From: Actinidia chinensis
Taxonomy: Eukaryota; Streptophyta; Magnoliopsida; Ericales; Actinidiaceae
Assembly: GCA_009663005.1 (NCBI GenBank)
Contig: VIGQ01000954.1
Span: 1 to 20,000, forward strand
Length of the DNA stretch: 20,000 nucleotides
Direction of reading: 5' to 3'
A program made the position numbers and the translations under genes. Below, in pieces: positions 9,101 through 17,827 of this stretch; positions within the stretch are counted from its first letter, which is position 1, and each line of letters starts with the position of its first letter. Below the pieces are notes generated by a model. It did not search any database and was not told where the DNA came from. It saw only the letters and a list, made by a program, of their open reading frames with translations.

Positions 9101-12100
9101 AGGGCGTGTGGTCCAGAGGCTGAAAACACAATCCAAATGGGAGGGGTCGTATGGGGGTTGGGGAGATGGTGAATACATCATCCGTATAAGCAATCGGCAT
9201 GGAGAAATAGGGCGAGTTGGTTCAGGCTTGGAAAAGTGTTTGGTAATCTATGGTGAATAGGACTGTTTGAGAAAGTACGTACGAAGATTCAAAAATGTTA
9301 TAGTAAAAATTTTCAGTGTTCAGCGTTGCAATCGGTTTGTTCGCATCATTTATATAGAATCAGTGCTGAAAAAATCTTGATGCTACACTGATAAGTGGTT
9401 AAGTCCAACCCACCGACTTGTTGTGTTGTGACATCAGTAATCTTTTGTTTACCCATACTCTTCTCTATTTATTTGATTTTCGCAGGAAAGAATCTGGTGT
9501 ATGCTGGCATCTTTGAGCTGCAGGATTGGAACTTTAGCTGAATTTTCATTTGTCCTGGATAATTTGAGAAAGTTTGAATGGGGTGGTAATTTTATGCAGT
9601 ACAAAGAGGATGATATCCGCACCCAACCTTTTCTGCTGATCGTTATATGGGAAACTTTATTGCAATGATGCGCGAATGATTTATTTGTTTCTCTGACTGG
9701 GCGGAGATGGCAGGTTTAATTAGACGGGTTGATGTTAAGTCAAAGTAGTTAGTAAGCTGCCACTTTTTTTATCTATTAAATATTATGCTGCTTTAGAAGT
9801 GTGCAATTTATAATGCTTTTTGAGTTTTTGGTTAATCTTATTCAGAACCTCTACTGGCTATCGGGTGATTTAGTAGGCAATAGCGCAGGTGGATACAATC
9901 ATTCTAACATGCTGAAGTAGCAATGGTAAGGGATTCTCATCTTCCTGTCTTTCTTATGGTGTTTACAACAATCTCTTTCGAAAGACTCATACTCTTCTTT
10001 GTAAACTTCAACTGGTTTTGTTGTGAAAATGTGTTTATTTTTGATAACACTGGCTGAGAGTCAATTTTTATGTTTTAGACAACTGTGGCAGCGTGTTGTA
10101 TTTCCACACACTTGGATAGTGGAAGACCAATAGATGAAACAAGGCGTTTGAAGATCCTTTGAATCTCTTATGAAATAATGAACGAGTCAACGGACTGGAA
10201 TATGGGGTTGGGATTGTTTATTTATCAGCAACTCTTCCTGGCGACTTAATTACTGTGTGTGTGAGGTATGTATTTTCCTACAGAGTCATACTTGTGATCA
10301 AATACTGGATATTTAAATGCTCTTTAATTTTCATGAAACTCAGGGAACACATCGAAGATGTAATATGATTGCAGGTAACCACAATGTTCCATTTGGATCG
10401 ACCTATGTACTTGTTGGATATTTAGTTAATCAAGTAAGGGGTAATTTAATTGACAAAGAGTTTCAATATATTTGCTTGTTAAAGGTATTATGGAGCACGC
10501 AACTGCTATGAACTTCATTATCGACTTCTTGGTCTTTGATGGTCTTACCTTGCAGCGTTATAGTACTACACGTTTCTACTTAGCTTGATTGAGTACAAGA
10601 CTCTTGTGATGGCGTGATGACCTGGACGTCCAATTAAATTTTACCTCCATATCCGAGGGAGCACATAACAGGTAATGTCTTAGCCGATTTCGCTATCTTT
10701 GTAAGACGAATGGGGCAACTAAGATAAGCATTGGGGCATTTGACTTGCCGGAAACTAAGTATATTTCACCCTTTTAATTTTGCTAAGTAAACTCACTTTG
10801 CTAATATAAAGCCAGCCATTGGTGCCTCCTGTTCCGATTGGCATAAGGGGGGGGGGGAGTCATAATTTTTCTTTTCTTTCCCTTCTTCGCCCCTCTTTTC
10901 CCATTGCTCCTCATTTTTCTTTTGTTATTGGGATGTAAATAAAACTTGGGTACTGAAGTGGTTGCCTTGGAATCCTATGGTGACACCCTGACCTTGTTTC
11001 CAAGCGATTCTCGTTTCTTGAATCACGGGATATGATCGCTGATTGCACTGGAAGTGGCTACAGACCTGACTACAAAACAGATTTGGACCTAGCCCTACCG
11101 CTGGGTAAACTAGAATGGCTAAGGTATGCACTACGTTGATAGATCCTGTAATGGGAGTGAAGCATGTTCGTTAAGAAAAAGCGATTATTTCTCAGATTGA
11201 GGGTTCATGTCTGGTTTACAAGAAATTGCCACAGGTGCACATAGTGACGTCAAATGAAGCAGTTGGGTGAATTGCCTGTCCCCCGGAATGGTAACTTCTT
11301 CTAATTTGATTAACTGCATACGGTCAGAGCTACAAATTTCCACTACGCAAATGCTTCAATTAAATATATTTTCTTGTTATAACTCTAGTTGTCCTCGTAA
11401 GATGCTGACTAATGAACCTGAAAACTTAATGTTGTTTGCAAACTCGGTAGTAAGAATAAATGTTTTCCTTTGCTTGAATTTAAAATTCCTTTTTTTCACA
11501 TACTATGAAGATGGGATAACTGGAACTTCTGGTCCTGATTCACGTGTTGTCTGTATTAAAATGAGATGTTTCTTACGACCATTATTCTTTCTGTTCATAT
11601 ACGTCTTAAATTGTGCGCACCTCGACATTGATACCTGTTAATGGCAGGTTTTTTTGTTCTTTTGGTTTTTATTTTTCTAATTTGCCACATCTTTTTGACA
11701 ATTGCATTTACAGAGCATGGGCATATTACTGAATCTTAAGAATGCAATGGACTTGATGGTTTAGTATTGCTGCTCCTATCATTCCTTTAGTGAGATGGCC
11801 ATAAGGGATATCAAAACTTGCATCTCATTTGCTAAAGGCATGGAAAAACAATGTTGCCTTCACATTTGTCTATTCACTTGGGTACAAGTCGAAGAATGCC
11901 TACAGCGTTAAATTGGATTGCAGGTGTTTTTTTTTCTTCTAATATATCACTGTACACTATGAGTCCTTTTTTGCGATTTCTTGTACTTAACTCTGATATA
12001 TTTCGAAATTGCAATCCTCCGGACCAATTGCAGCAAGAGAATACCAACTAGGCATCTTGTGGACGCGGTCCCTTATCTTCCAAGCAGTTTCAGAGATAAG

Positions 12101-14254
12101 TTCAAGTTGGAGAAAAGACTTAGTAAGGTTACATTGTTCGTCCATCGACAAACTTTTTCCGAGCTGAATCATTGAAAAAACAAAATACCATACCCAGTTT
12201 ACCAATGGATTGTAGACAGTGTCGGGGTGTGGGTAAGGTCTTAAGTGTAATAAAGTGGCTCTAAATCTGTAGGAAACCGTCACTACTAGGACCTTTTCTT
12301 TTCAATGGTGCTTCCCTTTGCTGTATTGAAACTACTGTGGAGACCTGTGGAGAGTGTATGGGAACTTGTTCAGCCATTGCCAGTAAGGGTTCCTGGTTGG
12401 AGAAAGAACGTTTCATATGATGGAGTCTGATGACATTACAGCCTTTGTGTTTTTCCTGGATTTCATCACCGGAACTAAACCTTGTCCTTTTCTATTCCCA
12501 AATCCACCTCCCTTGTCCAAAAATAAATAAAAAAATAAAAAATCAACCTCTCTCCAGTTATTAGGTCGATGTTTGTGTGTTGTGGAGTCCAGTTATAAGG
12601 CAACGGTGGCAATTTCCCCCTTTGATTTTTAAAATTTTTATTTGCCTAATTGTCCCTTTTATGTTTACCCACGCTTTAATTAAAACAAATTTATAATTGC
12701 CACAATGAAAGTTTTTAGAGATATATATTATATCGGGTAGTTTAACAATTTTACTTATTTGACCACGCAAAATTTATATTTTTGCCATCTGACACACATT
12801 CCCTCCCTCAGCATTGTATATATACCCTAATTTTTTATATTTTACTTTCTTTAAAAATTTGAAATTTTCTACATAAAAACAATGTATAAGTGAGCGAGGA
12901 TCATTATGAAATAAAAAACGATATTTCCTCCAAAGTAGATAAGAGAGAAGATCTTGAAATACCTGAAGAGGCGTGGGTTGTCACCATTGACGAATGGGCA
13001 AAACCCCATGTTTTGGATCAGGGTTCCGTTGAAGTCCCCACATTGTATTGTCTTCCAAATCATGAAGTTGTTTTTGCATTATCTAATTGTAAGAGAAGGA
13101 AGTCTGTTTTTGATGGTGTATTAGCATATTATACAGTAGGCGAGAGGGTATCCAAAAGCTGCAGATCATTGGCTGATCCTGAGAATATTCCTAATATGTT
13201 TTGATGATTGGGAATGCTGCTCTGGCGTTTGAATCAAAGGGCAGGACAGGGGCAATTCATGGCGCTCGACTACTGCATTCGCCGGTATCTTTCTTTTCTC
13301 TTCTCGTCAATTGATGTTCGTATATTCAGCCTAATAAAATAAGGTAATTTATATTGCTCTAGTTAAGTCTCTTACCAGTAACATTATTGGTTGATCTTTC
13401 CTTCCTCACATCTCAAAATTCCACAACGTTTTAACTTTATATAGTCCTGGTAGTGGACAACCACGCTTCTGCTTGTGTAAATCCTCCTTGAGAAATTGTG
13501 AAGCCACGGGTCCGTTAGTGGAATTTATATATTTTCAATGGCCCTGAAAATTCTCAGCTGCGTGCGAACTATAAAAATACTAAGCAAGCTTTGTGTTATC
13601 ATATTTGGGGTCGTTACATCAGTTGTCACCGCCAATGCCATTTGAGGGGTACTATCCACCTCCGCAGAGGAGTATGTAAAATATTCTGATGATCACCTAC
13701 TTACCTTGTGGAGGCTTTTCAGAAGCATCAAAATAATGAAGACGCGCCATTGAAATGGGGGCTTGAATCATGAGGTAACACTCTCCATAGAGATTTATGA
13801 TTTTCTTTCATCTAGTACATTTGTTTACACTTTAAAAAGTGTGTTTTGCATATGTAAAGAGTGCAAGACCTGAATATTCACTTTAAAAACGTGTTTGAGT
13901 TGACTGCCTTTAAGTTGTTCATGATGTTGATTAGACAGCTTTGACAAGTTACTTGCTCTATATGGGTCTGTTTATCTTCAGAAATGTCCCGGGCTTGTTG
14001 GCATATTATGAGTATGCATGTGAATCATGGTCTTTCCGTAAATTAGCGCGGCTAATATTGTAGTGTTTCATTATGGGATTTCTTCTTCTGTCAGGTGAGG
14101 AACGGAGATGGAGAAGAAGAGGGCAAGAAGAGCACAAGAGAAGGGCAGAAGAAGCAGTTGTGGTAGATGGACTCAACAGATGGAGCCGTATTCGTTACGG
14201 TAACGAGGCGGACGAAGAGTGGGGTCGAATAATGAAGGAAATCCGTCAGCGTAA
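3098..14254 (+). CDS. Coatomer subunit beta-prime (beta'-COP), 24 coding exons, frame broken by many one-base indels
   Basis: Beta'-COP is part of the COPI coat that buds vesicles at the Golgi for retrograde transport; with alpha-COP it forms the outer cage, and its first propeller binds dilysine cargo tails. Coding exons as I read them: 3098-3100, 3365-3386, 3506-3567, 3770-3827, 5125-5159, 5268-5591, 5735-5862, 5950-6099, 7388-7455, 7785-7931, 8046-8112, 9117-9316, 9600-9744, 9846-9925, 10079-10265, 10375-10467, 10556-10671, 11005-11123, 11222-11290, 11714-11933, 12034-12127, about 13147-13284, 13623-13774 and 14095-14254. They sum to about 2837 bases (about 945 codons), close to the plant family length. 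Order and content follow the family from the PLRL start to the acidic EADEEWG tail and the stop at 14252-14254. Most exons contain indels that break the frame, so no continuous product can be read. I think these are mainly sequencing errors because the residues stay conserved, but a recent pseudogene is possible. The identification rests on remembered family sequence, not on a search. Confidence 0.9.
3365..5159 (+). CDS. beta'-COP exons 2-5: N-terminus and first WD40 blade
   Basis: Exon 2 (3365-3386) reads PLRL then, after one extra base, EIK. Exon 3 (3506-3567) reads RKL, QRSERVKSVDL, then HP.EP, with two extra bases and one or two missing. Exon 4 (3770-3827) gives ILASLYS.GT.CIW.YQSQ, completing the Trp split across the intron. 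Exon 5 (5125-5159) gives MVKSFE.T. After exon 4 the expected GT donor reads TTATGT, so the site is lost or one base is misread. Introns are 118, 202 and 1297 bases. Together they make the first blade of the N-terminal propeller. Confidence 0.85.
3828..5124 (+). other. Intron 4 (about 1.3 kb)
   Basis: No coding matches. It contains two adjacent hairpins at 4299-4345 and a 12-base C run at 4501-4512. The donor is damaged (see exons 2-5); the acceptor before 5125 is TAG. The intron is the longest in the gene and may carry a small inserted element around 4200-4420. Confidence 0.6.
4299..4345. repeat. Two adjacent hairpins in intron 4
   Basis: GGTTTGGCGG at 4299-4308 pairs with CCGCAAACC at 4314-4322, with one bulged G and a short loop. 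Eight bases later TTCAGG (4330-4335) pairs with CCTGAA (4340-4345). The GC-rich paired block stands out in AT-rich intron. It resembles the inner part of a small non-autonomous DNA transposon, but no terminal repeats or target duplication were found. Confidence 0.5.
5268..6099 (+). CDS. beta'-COP exons 6-8: main WD40 blades of the first propeller
   Basis: Exon 6 (5268-5591) is the longest. With frame changes it shows RSAKF, QQWVVA, DDMFV, NYNTMDKVK, then EAHT, YIRC, AVHPTLPYVLS, SDDMLIK, WDWEKG and FASASIDR. Exon 7 (5735-5862) shows WNLGSPDPNFTLDA, LKG, CVDYF, GDKPYL and TGSD. Exon 8 (5950-6099) shows DYQTKTCVQTLEG, SAVCFHPEL, PIIIT, GSEDGT. These are canonical blades with the WDW and DYQT turns of beta'-COP. 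I count roughly 14 one-base indels in exon 6, mostly deletions. Introns are short (143 and 87 bases) with usable GT and AG ends. Confidence 0.93.
5669..5702. repeat. (ATTTT)n tract before exon 7
   Basis: Five or six imperfect ATTTT units, followed by a C/T-rich stretch, form the polypyrimidine tract in front of the CCAG acceptor at 5731-5734. It is probably just an expanded splice-site tract. Confidence 0.8.
6100..7387 (+). other. Intron 8 (about 1.3 kb)
   Basis: AT-rich, with no coding matches on either strand. It includes T and A runs near 6519 and 6701. The open frames of 67-76 codons near 6490-6730 are low-complexity (Phe/Ile-rich or Lys/Asn-rich) and look like chance. The acceptor before 7388 reads AAAG. 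Confidence 0.6.
7388..8112 (+). CDS. beta'-COP exons 9-11: end of first propeller and link to the second
   Basis: Exon 9 (7388-7455) gives LE, TLNYGLERVW, HMKGSR. Exon 10 (7785-7931) gives GTIMVKIGRE, then PVASM, NS.KII, NEIQTVNI and, after frame changes, a VGADYE end. Exon 11 (8046-8112) gives ERVPLAVKELGTCDLYPK. These are the most conserved stretches of the family around the junction of the two propellers. Donors at 7456, 7932 and 8113 are GT. Intron 9 (7456-7784) holds nothing recognisable; intron 10 is 114 bases. Confidence 0.92.
8113..9116 (+). other. Intron 11 (about 1 kb)
   Basis: No coatomer residues. It contains two back-to-back 5-bp hairpins at 8565-8591 (CGTGT/ACACG and GCTGC/GCAGC) and A runs at about 8895-8907 and 8934-8942. 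Open frames of about 65-70 codons on both strands lack any recognisable family. The acceptor is the CCAG ending at 9116. Confidence 0.55.
9117..10265 (+). CDS. beta'-COP exons 12-15: second WD40 propeller
   Basis: Exon 12 (9117-9316) gives LKHNPNGR, GDGEYII, ALAWRNRAS, FGSGLE, DGEYAVRESTSK and SKNFQ. Exon 13 (9600-9744) gives NIRPTFSADR, YGGTLLAM, ANDFICF, DWAE, RLIRRIDV. Exon 14 (9846-9925) gives NLYW, SGDLVAIAS and YILK. Exon 15 (10079-10265) gives DTVAA, LDSGRPIDE, EDAFELL, MNERV, TGIWVGDCF, SSWRLNYCVG. Exon 15 has about 15 extra bases near 10095-10112 not expected in the family. The donor of exon 12 lacks its G (CAG then TGTT). The other donors, at 9745, about 9926 and 10266, are GT. Confidence 0.9.
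10375..11290 (+). CDS. beta'-COP exons 16-19: start of the alpha-solenoid
   Basis: Exon 16 (10375-10467) gives VTTMFHLDRPMYL, GYLVNQ, LIDKEF. Exon 17 (10556-10671) gives LLSLIEYKTLVM, then RGDLERAN, ILPSIPKEH. Exon 18 (11005-11123) gives FLESRGMI, ALEVATDPDY, LA, QLGKLEMAK. Exon 19 (about 11222-11290) gives EIAT, SDVK, KQLGEL, LS. This is the helical part that pairs with alpha-COP. The exon 16 donor reads AT where GT is expected (near 10468), and the exon 18 acceptor is CAAG with an extra A. A run of 11 G lies in intron 17 at 10847-10857. Confidence 0.9.
11291..11713 (+). other. Intron 19
   Basis: A 423-base AT-rich intron with a GT donor at 11291 and the CAG acceptor at 11711-11713. A 124-codon open frame overlaps exon 19 and this intron but shows no domain and is rich in Cys, Phe and Leu as expected from intron translation. 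Nothing else is recognised. Confidence 0.6.
11714..12127 (+). CDS. beta'-COP exons 20-21: solenoid core
   Basis: Exon 20 (11714-11933) gives ECLK.AMDLSGLLLLYSS, then LGDA.GISKLAS, LAKEHGKNNVAF, CLFTLGQVEECLQ. Exon 21 (12034-12127) gives NRIPEASLMARSYLPSK, VSEIVSSWRKDLSK. Residues after frame adjustment are close to the family consensus, with about one indel per 15 bases. Donors at 11934 and 12128 and the CAG acceptors are intact. Confidence 0.92.
12817..12824 (+). promoter_or_regulatory. TATA-like element in intron 21
   Basis: TATATATA followed by CCCTAA lies about 70 bases upstream of the intronic open frame. The spacing fits a plant TATA box for a nested gene, but such strings are common in AT-rich DNA, so this is suggestive only. 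Confidence 0.2.
12893..13146 (+). CDS. Unrecognised open reading frame inside intron 21
   Basis: The frame is open from 12890 through 13204, but its last 58 bases coincide with beta'-COP exon 22, so only the part to about 13146 is new. It reads as an ordinary globular protein: segments such as EEAWVVTIDEWAKPHVLD, PTLYCLPNHEVVFAL, RRKSVFDGVLAYYTVGE, with a charged start (NDISSKVDKREDLEIPE). There is no ATG at its start; the first codon of the frame is GTG, which plants seldom use. So it looks like an internal exon or a gene fragment. The pattern of PLY..NHEVVF then VLAYYTVG faintly recalls the C-terminal beta-strands of F-box-associated domains, a weak guess. Unlike the coatomer exons, no frame break interrupts it over about 250 bases. 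Confidence 0.4.
13147..14254 (+). CDS. beta'-COP exons 22-24: solenoid end and acidic tail
   Basis: Exon 22 (about 13147-13284) gives KAAESLADPE, YPNMFDDWE, ALAFESK. Exon 23 (13623-13774) gives YYPP, EEYVKYSDDH, TLVEAFRSM, NNEDAPLENGGLNHE. Exon 24 (14095-14254) gives NGDGEEEG, then EEAVVVDADSTDGAV, NEADEEWG, NNEGNPSA and TAA at 14252-14254, the typical beta'-COP C-terminus. Because of indels, the plain reading of the last exon is Arg-rich (RRWRRRGQEEHKRRAEE), a frame artefact of the Glu-rich tail. The splice site between exons 22 and 23 is uncertain by some tens of bases. Introns 22 (about 338 bases) and 23 (320) hold nothing recognised. Confidence 0.88.
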
Positions 14255-14420
14255 AAACAGTTGATTAGGCCAGTGTGAAAAATCATCATTTTGTCACGGT
14301 GATTAGTTGCTTTTCTCTGAAGTGCTGTCTTTGACTGTTATTTTCACTATTGAAACGTCTCGTTTTATTATTAGTTTATCTTGCAAGTGCTTTTAGTGAT
14401 AAAAAATGTACTCGTACAAG
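14255..14420 (+). other. Probable 3' untranslated region of beta'-COP
   Basis: T-rich sequence follows the stop codon, with GATAAAAAATGTA near 14398-14410 as a possible weak polyadenylation signal (no perfect AATAAA). The cleavage site cannot be fixed from the sequence. Confidence 0.4.
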
Positions 14421-16916
14421 CTCATAGATGATTACACAGGTAATTATTGATATAGTCGAATCAGTATATGCTAAATATTATTTCCTGCGCATTTTGTCTT
14501 TGAATCTTTTATAATTAAACAGTTAAACCTTCTTGCTATGATTTCTATAAATCTCTCATTGTTGTATTACTGTAACACAATCATTTATACTTTTGTGATG
14601 TTCAGGACTCTTTGGGCTTTTTGGGGAAAAAATTGTAAGATGACATTGGGGGTTGAACTGTGGCTAGACCACCTTATCGGCCATAGTTAGAAATGAGCAT
14701 TGGTATCAGGGTCGCCTCAAGAGTTCTTCGTAACTGCTAGTAGATTAATGTAAGACTTATGGGCTGTTGTTTCTGATCCTGCATCCTAGGAATAGGGACA
14801 TAAAGATCTCTTCTGTGTCTTTATAGTTGCAATGTGGCTATCAGGGTTTTCATAGTGGCTGTTGTTAGGAATACTCCTGACTTTGGGTCCTTTTTGGTTT
14901 CTGACTTTATTATATGTAGCTTGAATAATTACATATTATTTTTTTTATAGTTTTTTTGACCCTTTTTCCCACTCCCCGATTTGTTGGATTTCTCTTAAAT
15001 GAAGTTACGCCTTAGTTAGTTATCCATTGATTGGTTCTCTTTATATCAATTTGCATTTGGGGCAGTTTCACATTCTTTTAAGTTGATAGTATGTTGGGTC
15101 TTACTTTTTTTGTGTGTGAATTGCTGAGTGGCAGTGCTTACACCATGTCATGAGGACCAGTAAAACGAGGTCCCACTGTACCATATCCCTTTGTTAAGTT
15201 GAGAACAGAATTCTTCTGCTTGAAATGGATTTGTTTTTTTCCTCATTAACTTATTCACCAAATGCCTTGTTTTCATTTTTTTTGCATGCACTCCTTAAAT
15301 TGGAAATTTCGGATTTTTACATGTCTTTATTATATATAGTGTTCGTCTTAATCCTTGCGTTCAGTTATAATCCACTGATCTGTGAGATACTGAGATCCAT
15401 TTAGATGGCATTTGGATTACCCACAAATTAGTGATATCATTACCTTTGTTGGTCATTTTGAGATCATTGGTGCCTTTAGCATGGGGAAACTTTTAGGTTT
15501 CTCAATTACACCAGTTTGATGTTTCAAAGCAACGAAATGGCTGGCCACTATCGTTAATAGTTTCACATAGATGATGGGGTCCTATCATGAAATGCATTTA
15601 AATGTTGATGAGGCCATTACGAATTTCGGGACATTGACGACTTCCCAATTCTGGGCCATTGAGTTGGTTCTATATTACATGCGGGTGGTTATGTTCCTTG
15701 TTTAAATTGATTTTAGAGAGCAAGTTTACTTCATGAACTGATTGGTCCGTGACAAGGACACAATTGGCTTGCTACTGCGGAGTGGGTGAAGCATCACTGA
15801 AGTACGAAGTAGTATTCAGTATATAAGCTAGCCTCAAGGCCCTCAACAGCTAGGTTTCGTAGTTGAGATCACCCAAGCGTAACACTGCTCCAAACAAGTC
15901 TGAAGCTTCTTTGGGCTCATTGTCCTTAGCATTAGATTAGAAACCTCCCCAGCGTCCCCCCCTTCCCCTTTTCCCTTCGTTTGGGGAGGGGAAATGATAG
16001 GGCTTAGATTCTGTTATCTTGTATTCAGCATCTATGAATACTCCTATATGGTTTACGGGTTTTATTACCTGGCGTTATGGATATTTTGAACCATGTTTTC
16101 TCTATTTCCATTTGCGGTGATGCCTTCTCTGTTCAGTGAGATTTTCCTCCAACTTCTGCATCAACATCTGCTGATATTTTATTCTTTTACTCTTCTAATT
16201 TTTCGTACATATGCGATTTTATTTCTCTACGTACTTTTTTGTTCTAGGTTTGCCTGGAAGATATAATTGCGGGAACCAGTTGTCTCTATCCTGCATGAGT
16301 GATTTTTGTAGCACCTGGAGTTTTTGGTCGGGGCACATATAATACCAATTAGCTTTTTTTTCTTCTCAGTTATTCATTTAGTTTGCTCCCTAGTGGTTGT
16401 TTTTAGCTTAATTCTTTGGGCCTATTTTTTCTTTAAAATTTTTACGAGCGATTGGTGTATGTAGATGATTCATTTTTATAACCCCCTCTCAAATTTCAAT
16501 CTTGTAAACCTATTTTTTCATCAAATCGTTGTCCTTGTGGTACGCATTTTAGTGACTGCGTTTTCCTTAGCCACTGCAATTGTGAGTTTCAGAAATTTTT
16601 GTGCCTGCCATGGAGCGCAAAATGTTGGTTACTATTCGCACTGTTGATTTTGTCGACTTGCCAAGTGATGTGTTTGCTGTTTAGCAACAGGCCAGGCCTT
16701 TCTGGGGTGGCTCGTTTTGATCACTATTTGGTTCGTATTTTTTCGTGTTATCCCCACCCTCGCGCGCGCACATTATGCCACAACAAAAAGAGGATATATA
16801 AGAACAATGTAAGTGGTACTTTTGAATGCCAGGCAAGTATTTAATGCCAATGATTCCTTCCACTGAACAGGGTCCTATAGAGTTTCATTTTTCTTTGTTG
16901 ATTTTGTTTAGATAAC
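14421..16916. other. Intergenic stretch without a recognised gene
   Basis: Both strands were read for exon-like, domain-like or RNA-like content and nothing could be supported. The composition is AT-rich with T-rich tracts resembling introns or untranslated sequence. A C-rich stretch with GGGGAGGGGAAA lies at about 15950-15995 and a short CG-alternating run at 16760-16770. Open frames of 60-81 codons near 16465-16860 on both strands have no recognisable family. Unknown exons of a poorly conserved gene or a non-coding transcript cannot be excluded. Confidence 0.5.
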
Positions 16917-16990
16917 AGTCTTCATCAATGAGCCGATCACAATTCAAGTCTTCCTCAATGGAGCCGATCACAATTCACGCTCAAGGAGCC
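16917..16990. repeat. Tandem direct repeat, 30/31 bp, two copies plus a partial third
   Basis: Unit 1 (16917-16946) and unit 2 (16947-16977) differ at one substitution and one extra G; both end in GAGCCGATCACAATTCA or AGCCGATCACAATTCA. The next bases (16978-16990) give CTCAAGGAGCC, a partial third unit. It could be a minisatellite or a recent slippage duplication. Confidence 0.85.
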
Positions 16991-17670
16991 TGGTATTTTT
17001 GTACTTTATAAATTCCTCAATTTAAAATTTTATCCCAGCTCGGAAGAGTACCAGAAGTTCAAAAAATTTTTCATTAAGAAGTTTAGTCTCAAACAATTTT
17101 TCATGTTCCTATCAAATCTCTCTTTGAATAAAACTCCGTTTGGGTTAATATTTTTTAGTTAATTTAGTCTTTTGAGTTTTTTTTTTTAAACTAACTTTTT
17201 AACTATTTAGTCAAATTTTATACTTTTCGTGCTACTCTTAATAAATGAATTTGAAAATATAAACTTTTTTTATCTATGTAAGAAAAAATACTAAGAAAAT
17301 TATTTTAGTTCACAAATTTAGCTAAATGCTCTGTCAATCAATGTTTTTTTCTTCAAATTTTAACCAATCTATTAAAAATGAATAAAAATAAAATCCAAAA
17401 TAACTAAAAATCTTCTAAAAAAAAACCTTTTGCTGACAGTGTTCGTTCCTTCGTTTCGCTTCTCCCCCACCCTAGTCCTTTTCTTGAACAGCAATTATAT
17501 TCATTTAAAGAAAAGGAATTATGTTCACACCCCTAATTTTTTCCTCATGCACTTCCTTTTTTTTTCCTATGCACAATAATATCAAACATTGGTTTAATTT
17601 GAATTTAAAAGCTTGGATTTGGAATTCCGGTTCGGAAAACCGGACTTTCTTCTACTCCTTACAGAATTAT
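16991..17670. other. Strongly AT-rich spacer
   Basis: About 680 bases with many A and T runs. Near-repeats such as TTAGTTAATTTAGTC (about 17156) and TTAACTATTTAGTC (about 17199) look like decayed repeat DNA. No gene was seen. The C-rich change at 17437-17480 may mark the upstream limit of the next gene's promoter. Confidence 0.5.
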
Positions 17671-17675
17671 GTTCG

Positions 17676-17711
17676 TATATATCACACGAATAAAAATACA
17701 ATGCTAGGGTT
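17676..17711 (+). promoter_or_regulatory. TATA box and inverse telo-box of the downstream gene
   Basis: TATATAT at 17676-17682 is followed by an inverted telo-box (GCTAGGGTT at about 17703-17711). A CT-rich leader starts about 70 bases further on. This order is typical for plant polymerase II promoters, so a transcription start between about 17710 and 17760 is inferred. Confidence 0.5.
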
Positions 17712-17777
17712 ACTGCTTGGACCCTCATGTTCTGATTTGGGAATTCAGTTCAAATATTCCTCCATTACTCTCCCAGG

Positions 17778-17827
17778 TCTCTCTCTCTCCCTCCTCTCTC
17801 TCCCTCTCTCTCTCTCTCTCTCCTCTT
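17778..17827. repeat. (CT)n microsatellite in a 5' leader
   Basis: About 50 bases of CT repeats with CCT interruptions. CT tracts just downstream of the start are usual in plant leaders, which supports transcription from left to right here. Confidence 0.9.

Larger units (their letters stand above)
12128..13146 (+). other. Intron 21 (about 1 kb) with probable insertion
   Basis: The left third has nothing recognisable. About 12520-12880 is very AT-rich, with A-rich stretches at 12521-12542 and a TATATATA at 12817-12824. An open, protein-like frame follows (12893-13146; listed separately). The acceptor is uncertain: ATACAG at 13131-13136 or GAGAG ending at 13146; the second fits the expected VNPKAAE start of the next exon better. 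Confidence 0.55.

Noticed and set aside
9485..9599. Possible extra exon after a CGCAG (CTGGTGTATGCTGG, then ACTTTAGCTGAA)
   Set aside because: The family has no residues between exons 12 and 13 that match it, and exon 13 starts cleanly after the CAG at 9597-9599. It is treated as intron.
11267..11641. 124-codon open frame
   Set aside because: It starts inside exon 19 and runs through intron 19; no domain, and its composition is that of translated intron.
11987..12283. 98-codon minus-strand open frame
   Set aside because: It is antisense to exon 21 and its flanks, with no family resemblance.
14073..14264. Arg/Glu-rich 63-codon protein
   Set aside because: It is the shifted reading of the acidic last exon of beta'-COP; the Arg content comes from a frame shift of GAA/GAG codons.
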